From Craterostigma plantagineum (Eukaryota; Streptophyta; Magnoliopsida; Lamiales; Linderniaceae): a stretch of 64,000 bases of DNA. The stretch covers positions 5,828,001 through 5,892,000 of the forward strand of contig JAPQWV010000001.1 of assembly GCA_027422505.1 (NCBI GenBank). Direction: 5' to 3'. Numbering within the stretch: the first letter of the stretch is position 1; each line of letters opens with the position of its first letter. Positions 22,575-34,099 of the stretch are shown here, piece by piece. The notes under the pieces were generated by a model. The model was given only the letters and a program-made list of their open reading frames with translations. It did not search any database and was not told the origin of the DNA. Both the position numbers and the translations under genes were made by a program.

Positions 22575-24399
22575 CTATAGGCATCTTCCTCCATAACATG
22601 CATTTATAAACAAAGCTTCCTTTACATCTTCACAGCTTATCATCGATGCCACCTGAAAACATGTTCATTAATATTCCACCGAAAAAATAAGTGCCATATG
22701 GTGGCTTTTTTACTATACATGTTGCACCGTAAAAAAAAAAAGAAAAAGAAAAGAACGAGAAGGTTCAACTCTTCAACACGTACAAGAAGCTATTACATAG
22801 TCGGAAAAATTTCACTGAGTTCGGAACTCTCATGTGTTGACTTCGAAATCTGTCGTATTTTGGGAAACTAGTCCCATATATTTCACAGCACCGAAAGTGA
22901 GAGGAAATGTATATGCATGCCAGGCAAGATTCAATCCAATCCCTAAATCAATAATTTAATTTCTTGAAAGGAAAAAAGGGACACAAATGTAGGGGAGGTT
23001 TAGAAAATTACCGAACTGACCTCGTGGCAAGAAGCTTTGAGACAAAAATCGCTGACGACGCAGTGATGAACGTCGAGCCCAGCGGCGTCGAGTGTGCTCA
23101 GCATTGATGGCAATAGCCCAGGCTTTGTTGTACAACACACTTTGATTCTCGTGTTTTCTTGGTTTCCTCTCTCTAACTCGAACTTCATGGAAAGAATAAA
23201 GATGGGATATTCTATCATCTTTTTTTGGCATAATCATTAAAATAATGGAATTTAAATTCAAAATTAATTAACAAAGGGCGGTTTCATTCAAAATAAACAA
23301 ATCGAGCAAAACGAGCCTATTATAAGCGACGTCGCGCTTATTAAACACGGCGTCGCGGCTAATAGACACGACGACAAGGTAGCCAGAAACAAAACGAGCC
23401 TCTTTTCAAAAAATGTGTTGGGCTCAGTTTTGGGCCAACATTACGATCCGTCACGACTAATGGATGCGTCGCCGCTGGTATTAGCCTCAACGGCCTCATC
23501 AGCCCATTTTAAAAATGGATTTGGACTGAATGGGCCTCCTTCGCGTCTAACTAATAGAAGCGGCATCGCATTTAACGCATGCGACGACGAGACAACCCAC
23601 TAACAAAATTTTGATGTGACAATACGTTCACGAGTTGTCTGTAATAATTCATGTCGTCGCGTCCATTACCCGCGACGTCGTGTCCATCGACATCGTGTCC
23701 ATTACTCACGATGCCGTGTTTATTAAGCTCAACGAAATCCATTTATTAAACCGTCCTTCTAAGTCTTATATTTCATGAAACTCGTAGATATTCAATATGC
23801 TGTCCAGAACAATTCAAGTAGTTGTCTAGTTTGGCGGTGAAATCGTACACGAGTCAAATACCATTCGATATAGTCTTCAAGCCTTCGATCAATTTCTCGG
23901 TATGCTGTACGACATGACTTCCATCGACAACACTTCTTTTTCTTTAACCGTTCGGATGAAGAACGAATATTATCAACACTCTCCGTTGTATCAGAAGCTC
24001 CTACGAATATCTAGTGATGCCGAGCTCGCATATTTCTTAGATCCCGATGCCTTGATTATATTGAGGTCTTTGTTGAGGCAAATGAGTACTTTTAGTTCGA
24101 TCGCAACATAGATGCTCCCGACGAGTACACGAACCTCGCGTCGACTTATTCGTTTCCTAACATTACATCAGTTACTCAAGGGTTGACAAATATTTCGTTC
24201 GACGCCCCTCACGAAGATATACCTTCGAGTAGCCGTTGTGTTCCTACTAGACGGCGGCGCAGCCTGAGATCGTGTTCATGAAGCCGTGCAAGATAGTGAC
24301 GTCAGCGACTCTAAAGCTGATGACGAGGGTGGTGCACTAGTCGATCTTCCAGATCCCGCAGAAGACGATGCTGACAATAACGATGGACCAACTACTTAT

Positions 24400-25654
24400 A
24401 TGCCAATAGAACCAGAAGAGACCCGAGCATTGTAGCAGACGGTGCCGTTTAATACCACTTATCAAATGGCTCCCCCAGAAGTTGACGAAACTGGTGGTGA
24501 TTTTTACAATAGGGACGCTCCTGTATTTTTCATAGGTACGACTTTTCATAGCAAAGATCATTTGAAATGTGTTGTTAACGATTATCATTTGAAGTTTGTT
24601 AGACGTGAGTACCACGTTACCGAAAGTAATAGAACCGCATGGAGCGTGACATCCAATCACAGTGACGACTGTATTGGTTTGCGAGCAGTCTTCAAACCGA
24701 GAAGTGGGTGTTTGGACGGTGACGAGATACGGAGGACTTCACAAATGCTACACGCACGACTTGGTTAGCATGCATCGCAATGTTTCCCGAAATGAAATTG
24801 CGAAAATATTAATCGAAACAATGAAGAACTACCCTCAGTATTTACCAAAGAACGTGCAGCAACTCCTAAGAGATACTTTTGGGTACGGCATCTCATACAT
24901 TCAAGCGTGGCATGGACGCAAAAGAACAAAAGACAACATCTATGGTACTTGGCAAACTTCATCAAGAAGCTTACTACATTCATGAAAGCTTTGCAACGTT
25001 ACAACCCGGAATGATCATGAAGTGGTGGCCATCTTCAAGATTTGTCGGGAGTAAAAAATTCGGGTATGTATTTTGGGCATTCAAACCTTGCATTGACTGC
25101 TTCAAGCATTGTTGTAGAGTGTTTTGTGTTGACGGTACGCACTTATATTCGAATAAAACCATAAAATGTTGATTGCATGTGCACCCGATGCAAATCAAAA
25201 ATTACTTGCTTTTGCCATTCGTTAGAACCAAAAGCACATATTCTTGAAGGTGGTTCTTGAACTTACTTAATATTCTTATAATGGAGCATCAAGCGGTATG
25301 CCTAATTCAGATCGCCATCCAGGTATTTTACTAAATGTAGATCAAGTGGTTCGTTTTTATTTTTCTTTATACTAAACTAGTTCTTTTACTTACGAACTGT
25401 AATGCATGTATACTTTCCCCAGTAGAAGAGCTCGAAGCTTATAGGTTACCGAATGGAGTGCATCGTTACTTTTTATGTCACGTCGTATCAAATTTTAACA
25501 AGAAGTTCAAAGACGATGATCTAAAAAAATTATACCACGGAGTAGGGATGACGCATACGGTGGAAAAGTTCGAACGGATCACGGCGCATATTAATGAGGA
25601 CAAACATTCAGAGGCACTTAATGGTGTTCAAAGGGGCTCGCTTATTGCCTCCTA
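24400..25654 (+). pseudogene. MULE transposase, N-terminal half, left arm
   Basis: Plus-strand frames carry the MuDR-type N-terminal DNA-binding domain (VFFIGTTFHSKDHLKCVVND, YHVTESNRTAWSV), then GGLHKCYTHDLVSMHRNVSR and DTFGYGISYIQAWHGRKRTK. The start of the MULE catalytic domain follows, with CVDGTHLYS (first Asp) and SDRHPGILL (second Asp). Frameshifts occur near 24680, 24960 and 25165. It ends around 25655 before the catalytic Glu and the SWIM zinc finger, so it cannot encode an active transposase. Confidence 0.88.
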
Positions 25655-25679
25655 AAGCAATAATCGACTTCAGCTTCCA

Positions 25680-26950
25680 TCGATGTGTTGAATACTTCCG
25701 TAGGCTTCTTCGCGCAGATTCTTAATATGCGTCATGATCCGTTCAAACTTTTTCACCGCGCCATCCCTTCTCTGTGGCAAAACATTATTTAGATCATTGT
25801 CTTTGAACTCCTTGTTAAAATTTGATACGACTTAACGTAAGCAGTAACGATGCACTTCAGTTGGTAACCCATAAGCTTCGAGCTCTTCTACTGCGGAAAG
25901 TAAACCTGCATTACAGTTCGTAAGTTACAAGAAATAGTTATAGTAAAAATAAAAATAAAAACGAACCACTTGATCTAGTTCTAGTAAAATACCTGGATGT
26001 CGATCTGAAATTAGGTATACCGCTTGATGCTCCAATACATGAATATTAAGTAAGTTCAAGAAACACCTCCAAGTTGTGCCTTCGTTTGTAACAATGGCAA
26101 ATGCAAGTGGAAAAACGTTCTGATTTGCATCGAGTGCACATGCAATCAACGTTTTATGCTTGTACGTCGAATATAAGTGCGTACCGTCAACACAAACCAT
26201 TCTACGACAACGCTTGAAGCATTCAATTCAAGGCTTGAATGCCCAAAATACATACCCAAATTTTTTTACTCCGGACAAATCTTGAAGATGATCACCACTT
26301 CACGATCGTTCCGGGGTTGTAACGTTGCAAAGGTTTCATGAAAGTAGTAAGCTTTTGGATTAAAATTTGCCAAGTACCATAAATGTTTTCTTTTGCTCTT
26401 TTGAGCTCATGCCACGCTTGAATGTATGAGATGCCGTACCCAAAAGTATCCCTTACGAGTTGCTGCACGATCTTTGGTAAATACTGAGTGTAGTTCTTCA
26501 TTGTTTCGATTAATATTTTCGCAATTTCATTTCGGGAAACATTGCGATGCATGCCAACCAAGTCGTGCGTGTAGCATTTGTGAAGTCCTCCGTATCTCGT
26601 CACCTTCCAAACACCCACTTCTCGGTTTGAAGACTGCTCGCAATCTCCAATACAGTCGTCACTGTGATTGCATATCACGCTCCATGCAGTTCTATTACTT
26701 TTGGTAACGTGGTACTCACATCTAACAACCCTCAAATGATAATCGTTAACAACACATTTCAAATGATCTTTGCTATTAAAAGTCGTACCTATGAAAATAC
26801 AGAAGCGTCCCTATTGTAAAAATCACCACCAGTTTCGTCAACTTCTGGGGGAGCCATTTGATAAGTGGTATTAAACGGCACCATCTGCTACAATGCTCGG
26901 GTCTCTTCTGGTTCTATTGGCATATTAGTAGTTGGTCCATCGTTATTGTC
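25680..26950 (-). pseudogene. MULE transposase, N-terminal half, right arm
   Basis: This is the mirror copy on the minus strand. 26762-26292 reads KCVVNDYHLRVVRCEYHVTK, GGLHKCYTHDLVGMHRNVSR and DTFGYGISYIQAWHELKRAK. 26200-25925 reads MVCVDGTHLYSTYKHKTLIA, FPLAFAIVTNEGTTWRCFLN and LISDRHPGILLELDQVV. It is slightly better preserved than the left arm. It ends at the palindrome centre, again before the C-terminal catalytic Glu and SWIM domain. Confidence 0.88.
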
Positions 26951-28633
26951 AGCATCGTCTTCTGCGGGATCTGGAAGATCGACTAGTGCACCACCCAAGA
27001 AATTGATCGAAGGCTTGAAGACTATATCGAATGGTGTTTGACTCGTGTACGATTTCACCGCCAAAATAGACAACTACTTGAATTGTTCTGGACATCATAT
27101 TGAATATCTACGAGTTTCATGAAATATAACACTTAGAAAGACGATTTAATAAATGGATTTCGTTGAGCTTAATAAACAGGGCGTCGTGAGTAATGGACAC
27201 GATGTCGATGGATACGACGTCGCGGGTAATGGACGCGACGACATGAATTATTACAAACAACTCGTGAACGTATTGTCACATCAAAATTTTGTTAGTGGGT
27301 TGTCTCGTCTGTCGCATGCGTTAAACGCGATGCCGCTTCTATTAGTTAGACGCGAAGGAGGCCCATTCAGTCCAAATCCATTTTTAAAATGGGCTGATGA
27401 GGCCGTCGAGGCTATTAGCAGCAGCGACACATCCATTAGGATCGTAATGTTGGCTCAAAACTGAGCCCAACACGTTTTTCGAAAAGAGATCCGTTTTGTT
27501 TCGGGCCACCTTGTCGTCTCGTCTATTGGCCGCGACGACGTGTTTAATAAGCGCGCTTTGCTCGATTTTGTTAATTTTGTACGGAACCACCCTATTTTAA
27601 TTTTGAATTTAAATTCCATTATTTTAATAAAAACGCCTTAATTACTGTACGTTGTAGCAAGTATTGATTGACCAGACGAAGAAGAAGAATGGAATGGAAC
27701 CCACAAATTATTTGAGAGAGAAAATGAGTTTGACTGTGATTACACAGTTACCTCGAGCTTGCATTTCGCTGCTGGGCTTCGCTTGGTCCTTTAGCTTCTT
27801 CAAGTGTTTGTTCATCATCAGATTGGTTTCTTTTTCGCCGTCGCCGCCGTCGTCGTCTTCAACGCCCTGTGCTCTGAGATTGTGGATCTTGTCGAGGAGT
27901 TCCTTCACGTAATCATGGTGTCTCCGAGTATGGATGTTCTGTCCATCTGTGAGAGGCATTATTTGGCCAAAAACACGTTGACAATCAATTGGTTTTTGAA
28001 CTGTAAGAAATTAGGGATTCCATTTTGATTTTGAATAATTACCTTGCTGATTTTGGGGACGATCGATCGAAGCATTGAGAGGCGATCATTCAACCTCTTC
28101 CTTCGCCTTCTCTCAGCCATGAGGTTCTTCGATGGCTGGCCGTCTAATTTCCTCTCCTTACTCTTCCTCTCGCCGTCGCCGTACAGATTCGCTTGGCCGA
28201 CTTCCACAATGTTCCCCAAATCGGACATCAGCTGCTCCCTATCGCCCCCAATCTTCGATCCGTAGCTGCTCAAATCAGCATTAGCAGCAGCACAGCCGAG
28301 AAACGCAGGAGCATCGTAGCACTCTTGCTGAAGCATCGGCATTATAGGAGCTGGGAAATGACAGTCGTCGTCGACGAAGTACGAGCAGCAGAACTCCGGC
28401 GAAGCCAGGGCGTCGAGGAAAGGGTGAAATTCACCGAATGGTCTGCGCAGGTCGCCGTCGTCGTTTTTGGTCACGAAATCTGAGGATGGAGTGAGATCTG
28501 AGAACGAAGGGTTGCCCTGCTGCTGATGATGGTTGTCGAGAGGATTGAGTAGTGCAGCCCAAGTGTTTGATAGAAAGCCAACGTCATCGTCGTCGTCGGG
28601 AACATTGCTACTGATTTCCATTTTTGGAGCCAT

Positions 28634-29642
28634 TATCAGTTCTTCGAAGAGATGATTATGATGGCAATGGCGAGCGGGTGAGCTCCATTTTCATCTGCCT
28701 ACTTACTTCTCTTGTTTATTTTTAGTTTATTTTCATGGAAGTTACAATATTGCTCATTCTCAAACATCTTAGACATTATATTTATTTTGATTCATTACAA
28801 GTTGATGATTGTCAAATGTTTTTTAACGATTAATGTTTCATTACAAAAAAAAAGAAAAAAGAAAAATAATTTAACATGGATACGGACCTATATAGCACAC
28901 AGGTGAAGTGAAAGAAACAGTTCCCTGTTTCAATAATTTGATAATGAATGATAAAAATTGTGACCCTATCCCTAATGTTAGGAGAGGGTGCAACGAATAT
29001 AATCTCAGCCAATGATTTTTTTTGATAATTTAAAAAAAAAAGGAAAATGACATGATGTGCATTTGTCAAATCGAAGTTATTACATTACATGCTACCAAAT
29101 TCATTATTATTAAAATAATAGCAGGCGCCAATGTATATATACATAACTAATTAGGGAGAAATTTAAAATGGTCTCCGAATAGTATCATTGACCAATTTAG
29201 CCTCCGTTGTTTCGCATGAAGCTATTTTTATCCTATTAACCTTGATTTTAGACAAATTTCACAAGTGTCCCGCATTTAGTCAATCCTAGTCTCCTTGACT
29301 ATCACAGTCTATATGAACTTAAGACATATGAACTTAAGACGAGATGCATAAGTCAGATGATTGTGTTCCACTAGAAGTCGGCTAGTTTCATATCCATAGC
29401 CAACAATGATCTTCAAAATGATCTTCAAATTTGTTTTAGACTCAACTTAGTTGGAATTGGGGAAGAGACTATGATGACTGCGTTGGAAAATTCATTAAAT
29501 ATATTGACTATTTGATTAAATAATTTAGAAATTACAACATATCAATTTACAACTGGTTAAGTTCAGATTCCACTAGTCATATATTTTACTCCGAAACTAT
29601 TTCAAAACAATATTTGTATGTAGAATATATATATATATATAG
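28634..29642. other. bHLH upstream region and AT-rich intergenic DNA
   Basis: The bHLH 5' UTR and promoter should lie just right of 28633. I see no unambiguous TATA box. The remainder is AT-rich with an (AT)n run at about 29625-29641, directly at the left boundary of the next retrotransposon. No other gene is seen. Confidence 0.5.
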
Positions 29643-30143
29643 TTGGAGAAATCAGACCGAAATTACCCAAATGTACCGCTAACGCTTTCGTGTGATTGAA
29701 TCGGATTCTCGGATTGCTTTTGTATGTGCGAATCGTGACGAAACAGTAAACGAAAATGGAAACAAGAAGTTTACGTGGTTCAATCTTGCGATCTACTCCA
29801 CGTGACCAAGAACTTCTGATTACTTTGAGAGAATTTACATAGCTATAATCTGCAATTTCTGTTACAGGTCAAACGAAGATGATGAACGATATGATTTTCC
29901 CGCCACTTGCTGCTCCATTTATTCATTGAGAAATCGCCTACACGCTTTCCGACTAATTGCACGTGTGTGATCTTTAACACCCCAGCTGAAAATCGTCGCT
30001 AGCTACCACGTTCTCATTAGTTGCTTTCCTGTCACGATTTCTTCATGTGCACATCGACGACTTCTAACTCTTCGGCTACAAGCTGCTTTATCTGTTTCAT
30101 TACCAGCAAAATTTCTCCACATATATGATCTTTGCTCCTCACA
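29643..30143 (-). repeat. 3' LTR of the deleted copia copy
   Basis: This block is a direct repeat of 34100-34561, sharing for example CCGCTAACGCTTT, GGATTGCTTTTGTATGTGCG and GCAAAATTTCTCCACA. It has an extra segment of about 25-30 bp around 29755-29775 and several substitutions relative to the other copy. That indicates an insertion older than the copia copies at 43411 and 54056. Confidence 0.85.
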
Positions 30144-30559
30144 TTTCTCCACCTCAAAGTCAAATCTTTGTCCCTCATTCTTGGTCTACTTTCCCTCTTC
30201 TCAGTGAAGATACACACCAGCCAAATGATCTCAAGCACACATCATACTTGGTGCTTGAAACCATCTCAGCTGGCAACTTTATCTGCTCCAACTCCTTGCT
30301 CAACTCCTTTTTCACAGCTGTAAATCGTTTGCTGTAATTACTCATTGTCTCAGCTTCATTTCCTGAACATGTTTTACCTAGACAAACTCCACCTGCAGCT
30401 GTAAAAGCATAAGCAATAGTATCAGCAAATCCATATCGAGTTGGAGCTTTCACCTCCATATCGAGTTCGAGCTTTCACCTTCCTTCTGTCTCTAACCAGG
30501 TTGTTTCGCTCTACTCTATATCTTCTCAACCTCACCTAGCCAGTTATCAGGTCAGCCAT

Positions 30560-31207
30560 CGCTTCAAGATCCTCATCACCCCTCGAAGCTAGATATTCCT
30601 CTTCAAGTTCCACAGAACACGCGTTTTCCGAATTTTCTGATTAAGAGCTGCTTTTCTTCTGCGTTTTGCAGGGCATTTCCTTCTCATTGAACACCACATC
30701 TCTACTTATTATGCTCCTTCCCATATCTGGTTATAGGCACCACAACTTGTAGCCTTTGACGCCCTAGGGATATCCCACAAACATGCACTTAACAGCCTGA
30801 GCTTCAAGTTTGTCGGTCCTTGAATGAGCATAATCAAATATCTTGAGGTGCTGCAAGCTTGGCCGTCGTCATGTCCATATTTCCTCAGGTATTTTAAACA
30901 CAAGAGTAGTAGATGGACTTCTATTAATCAAATAAGCCGATGTAGTCACAGCATCTGCCCAGAATCTCTTCGCAACACCTGCTGCCAACATCATGCATCA
31001 AGTCCTTTCCAGCAATGTTCGGTTGTATCTCTCAGCTTAACCATTCTGTTGCGGGGTATAGGGCACAATCATATGCCTAGTCACACCCTCGGACTTGCAA
31101 AATTCATCAAAATCCTTTGAGCAAAACTCTAAGCCATTGTCCGTTCGAAGCAGCTTAACCTTCTTCTCAGTCACAGTTTCTACCTGCAGTTTCCAGTTGA
31201 ACCTGCT
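30560..31207 (-). pseudogene. Copia integrase fragment
   Basis: On the minus strand the sequence reads KLLRTDNGLEFCSKDFDEFC, a stop-interrupted PYTPQQNG-stop-AERYNRTLLER, and then FWADAVTTSAYLINRSPST. This is the end of the integrase core (second Asp and catalytic Glu region) and its C-terminal extension. Its upstream part was separated by the CACTA insertion at 31211. A small open frame at 30459-30175 lies between this and the LTR and shows no recognised domain. Confidence 0.82.
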
Positions 31208-31210
31208 CAC

Positions 31211-33171
31211 ACTACAAAAAAAACATGTTTTAGCGACTACAGATACCGACTACATAAACTGTAGTCGTTAAAGTGAAAAAATACCGACTACAATAAGAAG
31301 ATGGCGACTGAGACTTTGTAGTCGCTAATTGCGACCACAGACGTAGTCGCTGTGTCTTATCTGTAGTCGCTAAACGAAAATTTCCACCCACCGCCAAAAA
31401 ATTTTCCGCTGAAAAATTTAGCGACTACGTTTCTATTTCTAACGACTACATGTGTAGTCACTAAAACCCTGATAAAATTCATCTTCTTCAATCAATCGGT
31501 CAGTTCGCACACTTCACAAAACAAATCGCACAAACCCCTCTCAACCCTTAATCTCCACCTGCGTCGCACCCTCCTCACCCCGTCCGCTCCGTCGTTGCTT
31601 CGTCGCCGGGGCTTTGGCCGCACAGCTCGTCCGAGGTCGAACCAGCCACTCCGGATTCTCGCTGGATCTACAGATCTCGCAGTCCTGTCCCCGGCTGTGT
31701 AGCTTGCCCGAGCTCTCGTTGTCGTGCAGTCCCGTCGCTGCAGAATCTCGCCGGAGCTCGCTCAGACCCATCCCAAACTGCTCCGGCTGAGCCTCCCAGC
31801 GCCGCCCAAGGCAGGTTACCTCTTCTTTCGCCTGTTCGCTTGGTAAGTTACCTCTTCTTTCGCCTATTGATTCAGCAGTGTTCACTACGTCTGCCAATCA
31901 GGGAAGCGTTGTAGATTCTGGGACGATTTTGGCATATCTCGTGGAAGGAGCTTATGATCCCTTTGTTGCTTCTGTATGTTCTCTTGCCCTATCTGCAGTT
32001 ATCATTTAACGTATCAGCTTAGCATATTCATTTTTCCACAAGCTTTATATATAGTGCGAGTCATATAGTCCTGTACGGAAGCTAGGAGTTTCTCCCATTT
32101 GAGTGTAACTGCATTATGATGCATTATGTAGCAATTTGTAATTTTTTTCTGATGTCTTAATGGCTCTGCAGATAACCACTGCTATTTCTTATCGGTGAAG
32201 GCAATTCTATCTAAAGGAAATCAGTGCTATCTAGTCTTTGGAAGGTTGGATTGTCCGTCATTTACTTATTATCATATAAAAGTCGATGCAAGATTTGTTT
32301 CACTGAATTCATTTTCTGTTCTTGAATCAGTTTAAGCGATCTATTCCCATTAGTTGCATTCAACTTTGCTAGCGGCGCATCGTTGACGTTAAGACCCGTC
32401 GATTACCTCATCCATAGGGGATTCATGGTAAGCCTTCCTCATTTTCATTACTGTTAATCAATTTTTATTTAGAGTAAGATGTTTCTTGAAGAAACTTTGC
32501 GCATAACTTCAATTGAGACACTTTTTCTTTTCTAGGACGGCTCTGCAATGTGGTGCATGGGCTTTGTTAAAGTGCAGAATCAAGGTACGACTATTAAATG
32601 TTTCCATCACTGCTTTTTCCAACGTCGCGGTTGCTCATTATGTCGATGACATTTGATTTAAGAGGAGGGACGGGTCGAGCTGACTTTCCAACAGGTGTAG
32701 CTCGGGACATGGATCGACGTAGTTTATCTTTTGCATGTAGTTTGATTATTTTTTCTTGATTATGTAGATGGATTATTTGTTAGTTTCTTAGTTGAACAAT
32801 TTTATTTGTTGATTTCATGTAGATTGATTTTACTATATATTAATGAAATTTTAAAATTTTATTCTGTTTTGGCTGTTATTTATTGTTGTTTAGTACAATA
32901 AATAAACTGGAAATAAAATTAGAAAAAAAAAAAGAACAGCGACTACATGTTAGTCGGCAGGTAGTAGCTAACAATTTAGCGACTACAAAACATGGAGTCG
33001 CTGTAGTAGTCGCCATTAGCGACTAAATTTCCGACTATTTCGTTTTAGCGACAAGGCAAATAGCGACCACAGTTGTTAGTCGCTAAATTAGTCGCTAAAC
33101 ACATTTAGCGACAAATTATGTTATTTAGCCGCTAATTTTTGTAGTCGCTAAAACCAGTTTTTTTTGTAGTG
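31211..33171. mobile_element. 1961-bp CACTA element carrying host exons (Pack-CACTA)
   Basis: It begins CACTACAAAAAAAAC and ends GTTTTTTTTGTAGTG, diagnostic CACTA (CMC/EnSpm) termini. The 3-bp TCA duplication at 31208-31210 and 33172-33174 is perfect. Both ends carry arrays of the 10-bp subterminal word TAGCGACTAC and its complement GTAGTCGCTA, about 250 bp on each side, as CACTA transposases require. There is no transposase. The interior has GC-rich sequence and spliced pieces of an aspartyl protease gene. Confidence 0.93.
31879..32584 (+). pseudogene. Captured aspartyl protease exons inside the CACTA element
   Basis: Three exon-like blocks in plus orientation are separated by introns with GT-AG ends. 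31879-31973 encodes [20 protein letters not shown], the second active-site region (DSGT) of plant pepsin-like A1 proteases. 32331-32427 encodes FPLVAFNFASGASLTLRPVD. 32536-32584 encodes DGSAMWCMGFVKVQNQG. The last two join in phase. The N-terminal catalytic lobe and the C-terminal end are absent, so it is a gene fragment picked up as genomic DNA with introns. Confidence 0.85.
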
Positions 33172-33970
33172 TCAAAGCCTCATCTTTCGACCCTTGAACA
33201 AGGACCTATCATTGCTCATATTATACGAGCATCCCGAGTCCAAGATCCAGGCAGCCTCGGGCACATTTTCACCCACAATTAACACCTTAGCAGATTCATA
33301 TCCATCCTTCATGAATGATGCATCAGCTATTAGGACACTGTCTCTTGAGGTGTCCTTGTTCATGACAATGAAAGCATTTGAACACCTTGTTTCTCGATAT
33401 CGACTCCTTGTCTTTTTTGCTCTTGTTCTTGTCGAAATTTTACCCCTCAGCGCCACTTGACTCCACCTCAACCTTGCTATCAATCTTGTTATTGAACACG
33501 TTCGAACTTATCATCGTTTGAACGTCATTGAGTGTCATCTCATCTCTCCCGTACAACATCGAATCCTTGAAGGTTGAATAACTCTTGGGCTGCGAGCAAA
33601 GAAGAAGTAGGGTTTATCCTCTTCCTCCTGTTTTACCAATACTCTCAAGATTGAAAAGCATCTTATTGAGCGTATCCATTTGCTATTCAATCGGTTTCTC
33701 CTCAACCATCTTGAACGAATACAAAGCCTGCTTCAAATAGAGGCGATTCGCCAAAGTCTTTGTCAAATATACTCTCAAGTTTCTTCCACAGCTTCTTCGT
33801 CGTCTTCTCCTTCGAAACTTTCCTCAGAACTTTGTCATCGAGGCTCAACATTATGATACTTCGAGCCTTTTGAGATATCTTCAAATCAGTCGGCTCGGCC
33901 GCCGTTGCCACCGGTACCTCCTTTCGATCCTCCGTCACTGTCACTACCTCGACATCCTTGATCGCATCTT
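33172..33970 (-). pseudogene. Copia gag and protease fragments
   Basis: Minus-strand 33944-33702 carries a UBN2-type gag segment (KARSIIMLSLDDKVLRKVSK, TTKKLWKKLESIF). 33483-33172 carries the protease start, EAAWILDSGCSYNMSNDRSL, with the D-S-G active site intact. Frame breaks occur near 33700 and 33590. The frame ends where the CACTA element begins (33171). Confidence 0.85.
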
Positions 33971-34099
33971 CTAATCCCTAATGGATCAACAACGCCTCCA
34001 TCTTCACCCGCCACAAGTCGAAATCATTTGATCCGATAAATATGTCTATGTCGAACTTCGAATTCATCCTGTGCATCGATCCACGCTCACCGCACCACT

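Larger units (their letters stand above)
23235..27630. mobile_element. 4.4-kb palindrome of two facing MULE 5' halves
   Basis: The two arms are inverted copies. The outer words ATTAAAATAATGGAATTTAA (about 23238) and its complement (about 27608) mark the ends. Inside come long TIR-like regions rich in GACGTCG/CGACGAC words, then transposase 5' coding, with the centre near 25660. The left arm is about 2.4 kb and the right about 2.0 kb. The right arm lacks about 430 bp present at roughly 23905-24330 on the left. Arm identity is high wherever I compared them. Both arms lack the transposase 3' half. No clear target duplication is visible. The whole unit lies in intron 2 of the bHLH gene. Confidence 0.85.
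22575..28633 (-). pseudogene. bHLH93: bHLH93-like transcription factor gene, frameshifted, with MULE palindrome in intron 2
   Basis: Four coding exons fit GT-AG rules: 28633-28043, 27946-27752, 23211-23021 and 22652-22575. Exon 1 starts MAPKMEISS, has an acidic N-terminal region and ends with the bHLH basic region and helix 1 (KNLMAERRRRKRLNDRLSML, IVPKISK). Exon 2 begins MDRTSILGDT and continues as YVKELLDKIHNLRAQGVE. Exon 3 is the ACT-like C-terminal domain (NTRIKVCCTTKPGLLPSML). Exon 4 ends CEDVKEALF, then CYGGRCL and TAG. This layout is that of the Arabidopsis bHLH61/bHLH93 group, nuclear factors of which bHLH93 is linked to flowering. Between GDT and YVKE one base is missing at about 27914-27916, so the frame breaks in helix 2. 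Either the gene is a pseudogene or the base is a sequencing error. The exon 3 acceptor is the least certain boundary. Confidence 0.85.

Noticed and set aside
22956..23218. Open frames taken as a separate small gene
   Set aside because: The sequence is exon 3 (ACT-like domain) of the bHLH gene, with fitting splice sites and phase into exon 4.
31541..31897. 118-codon minus-strand frame in the CACTA interior
   Set aside because: It lies in a GC-rich region next to the captured protease exons, which read on the plus strand. No domain is recognised.
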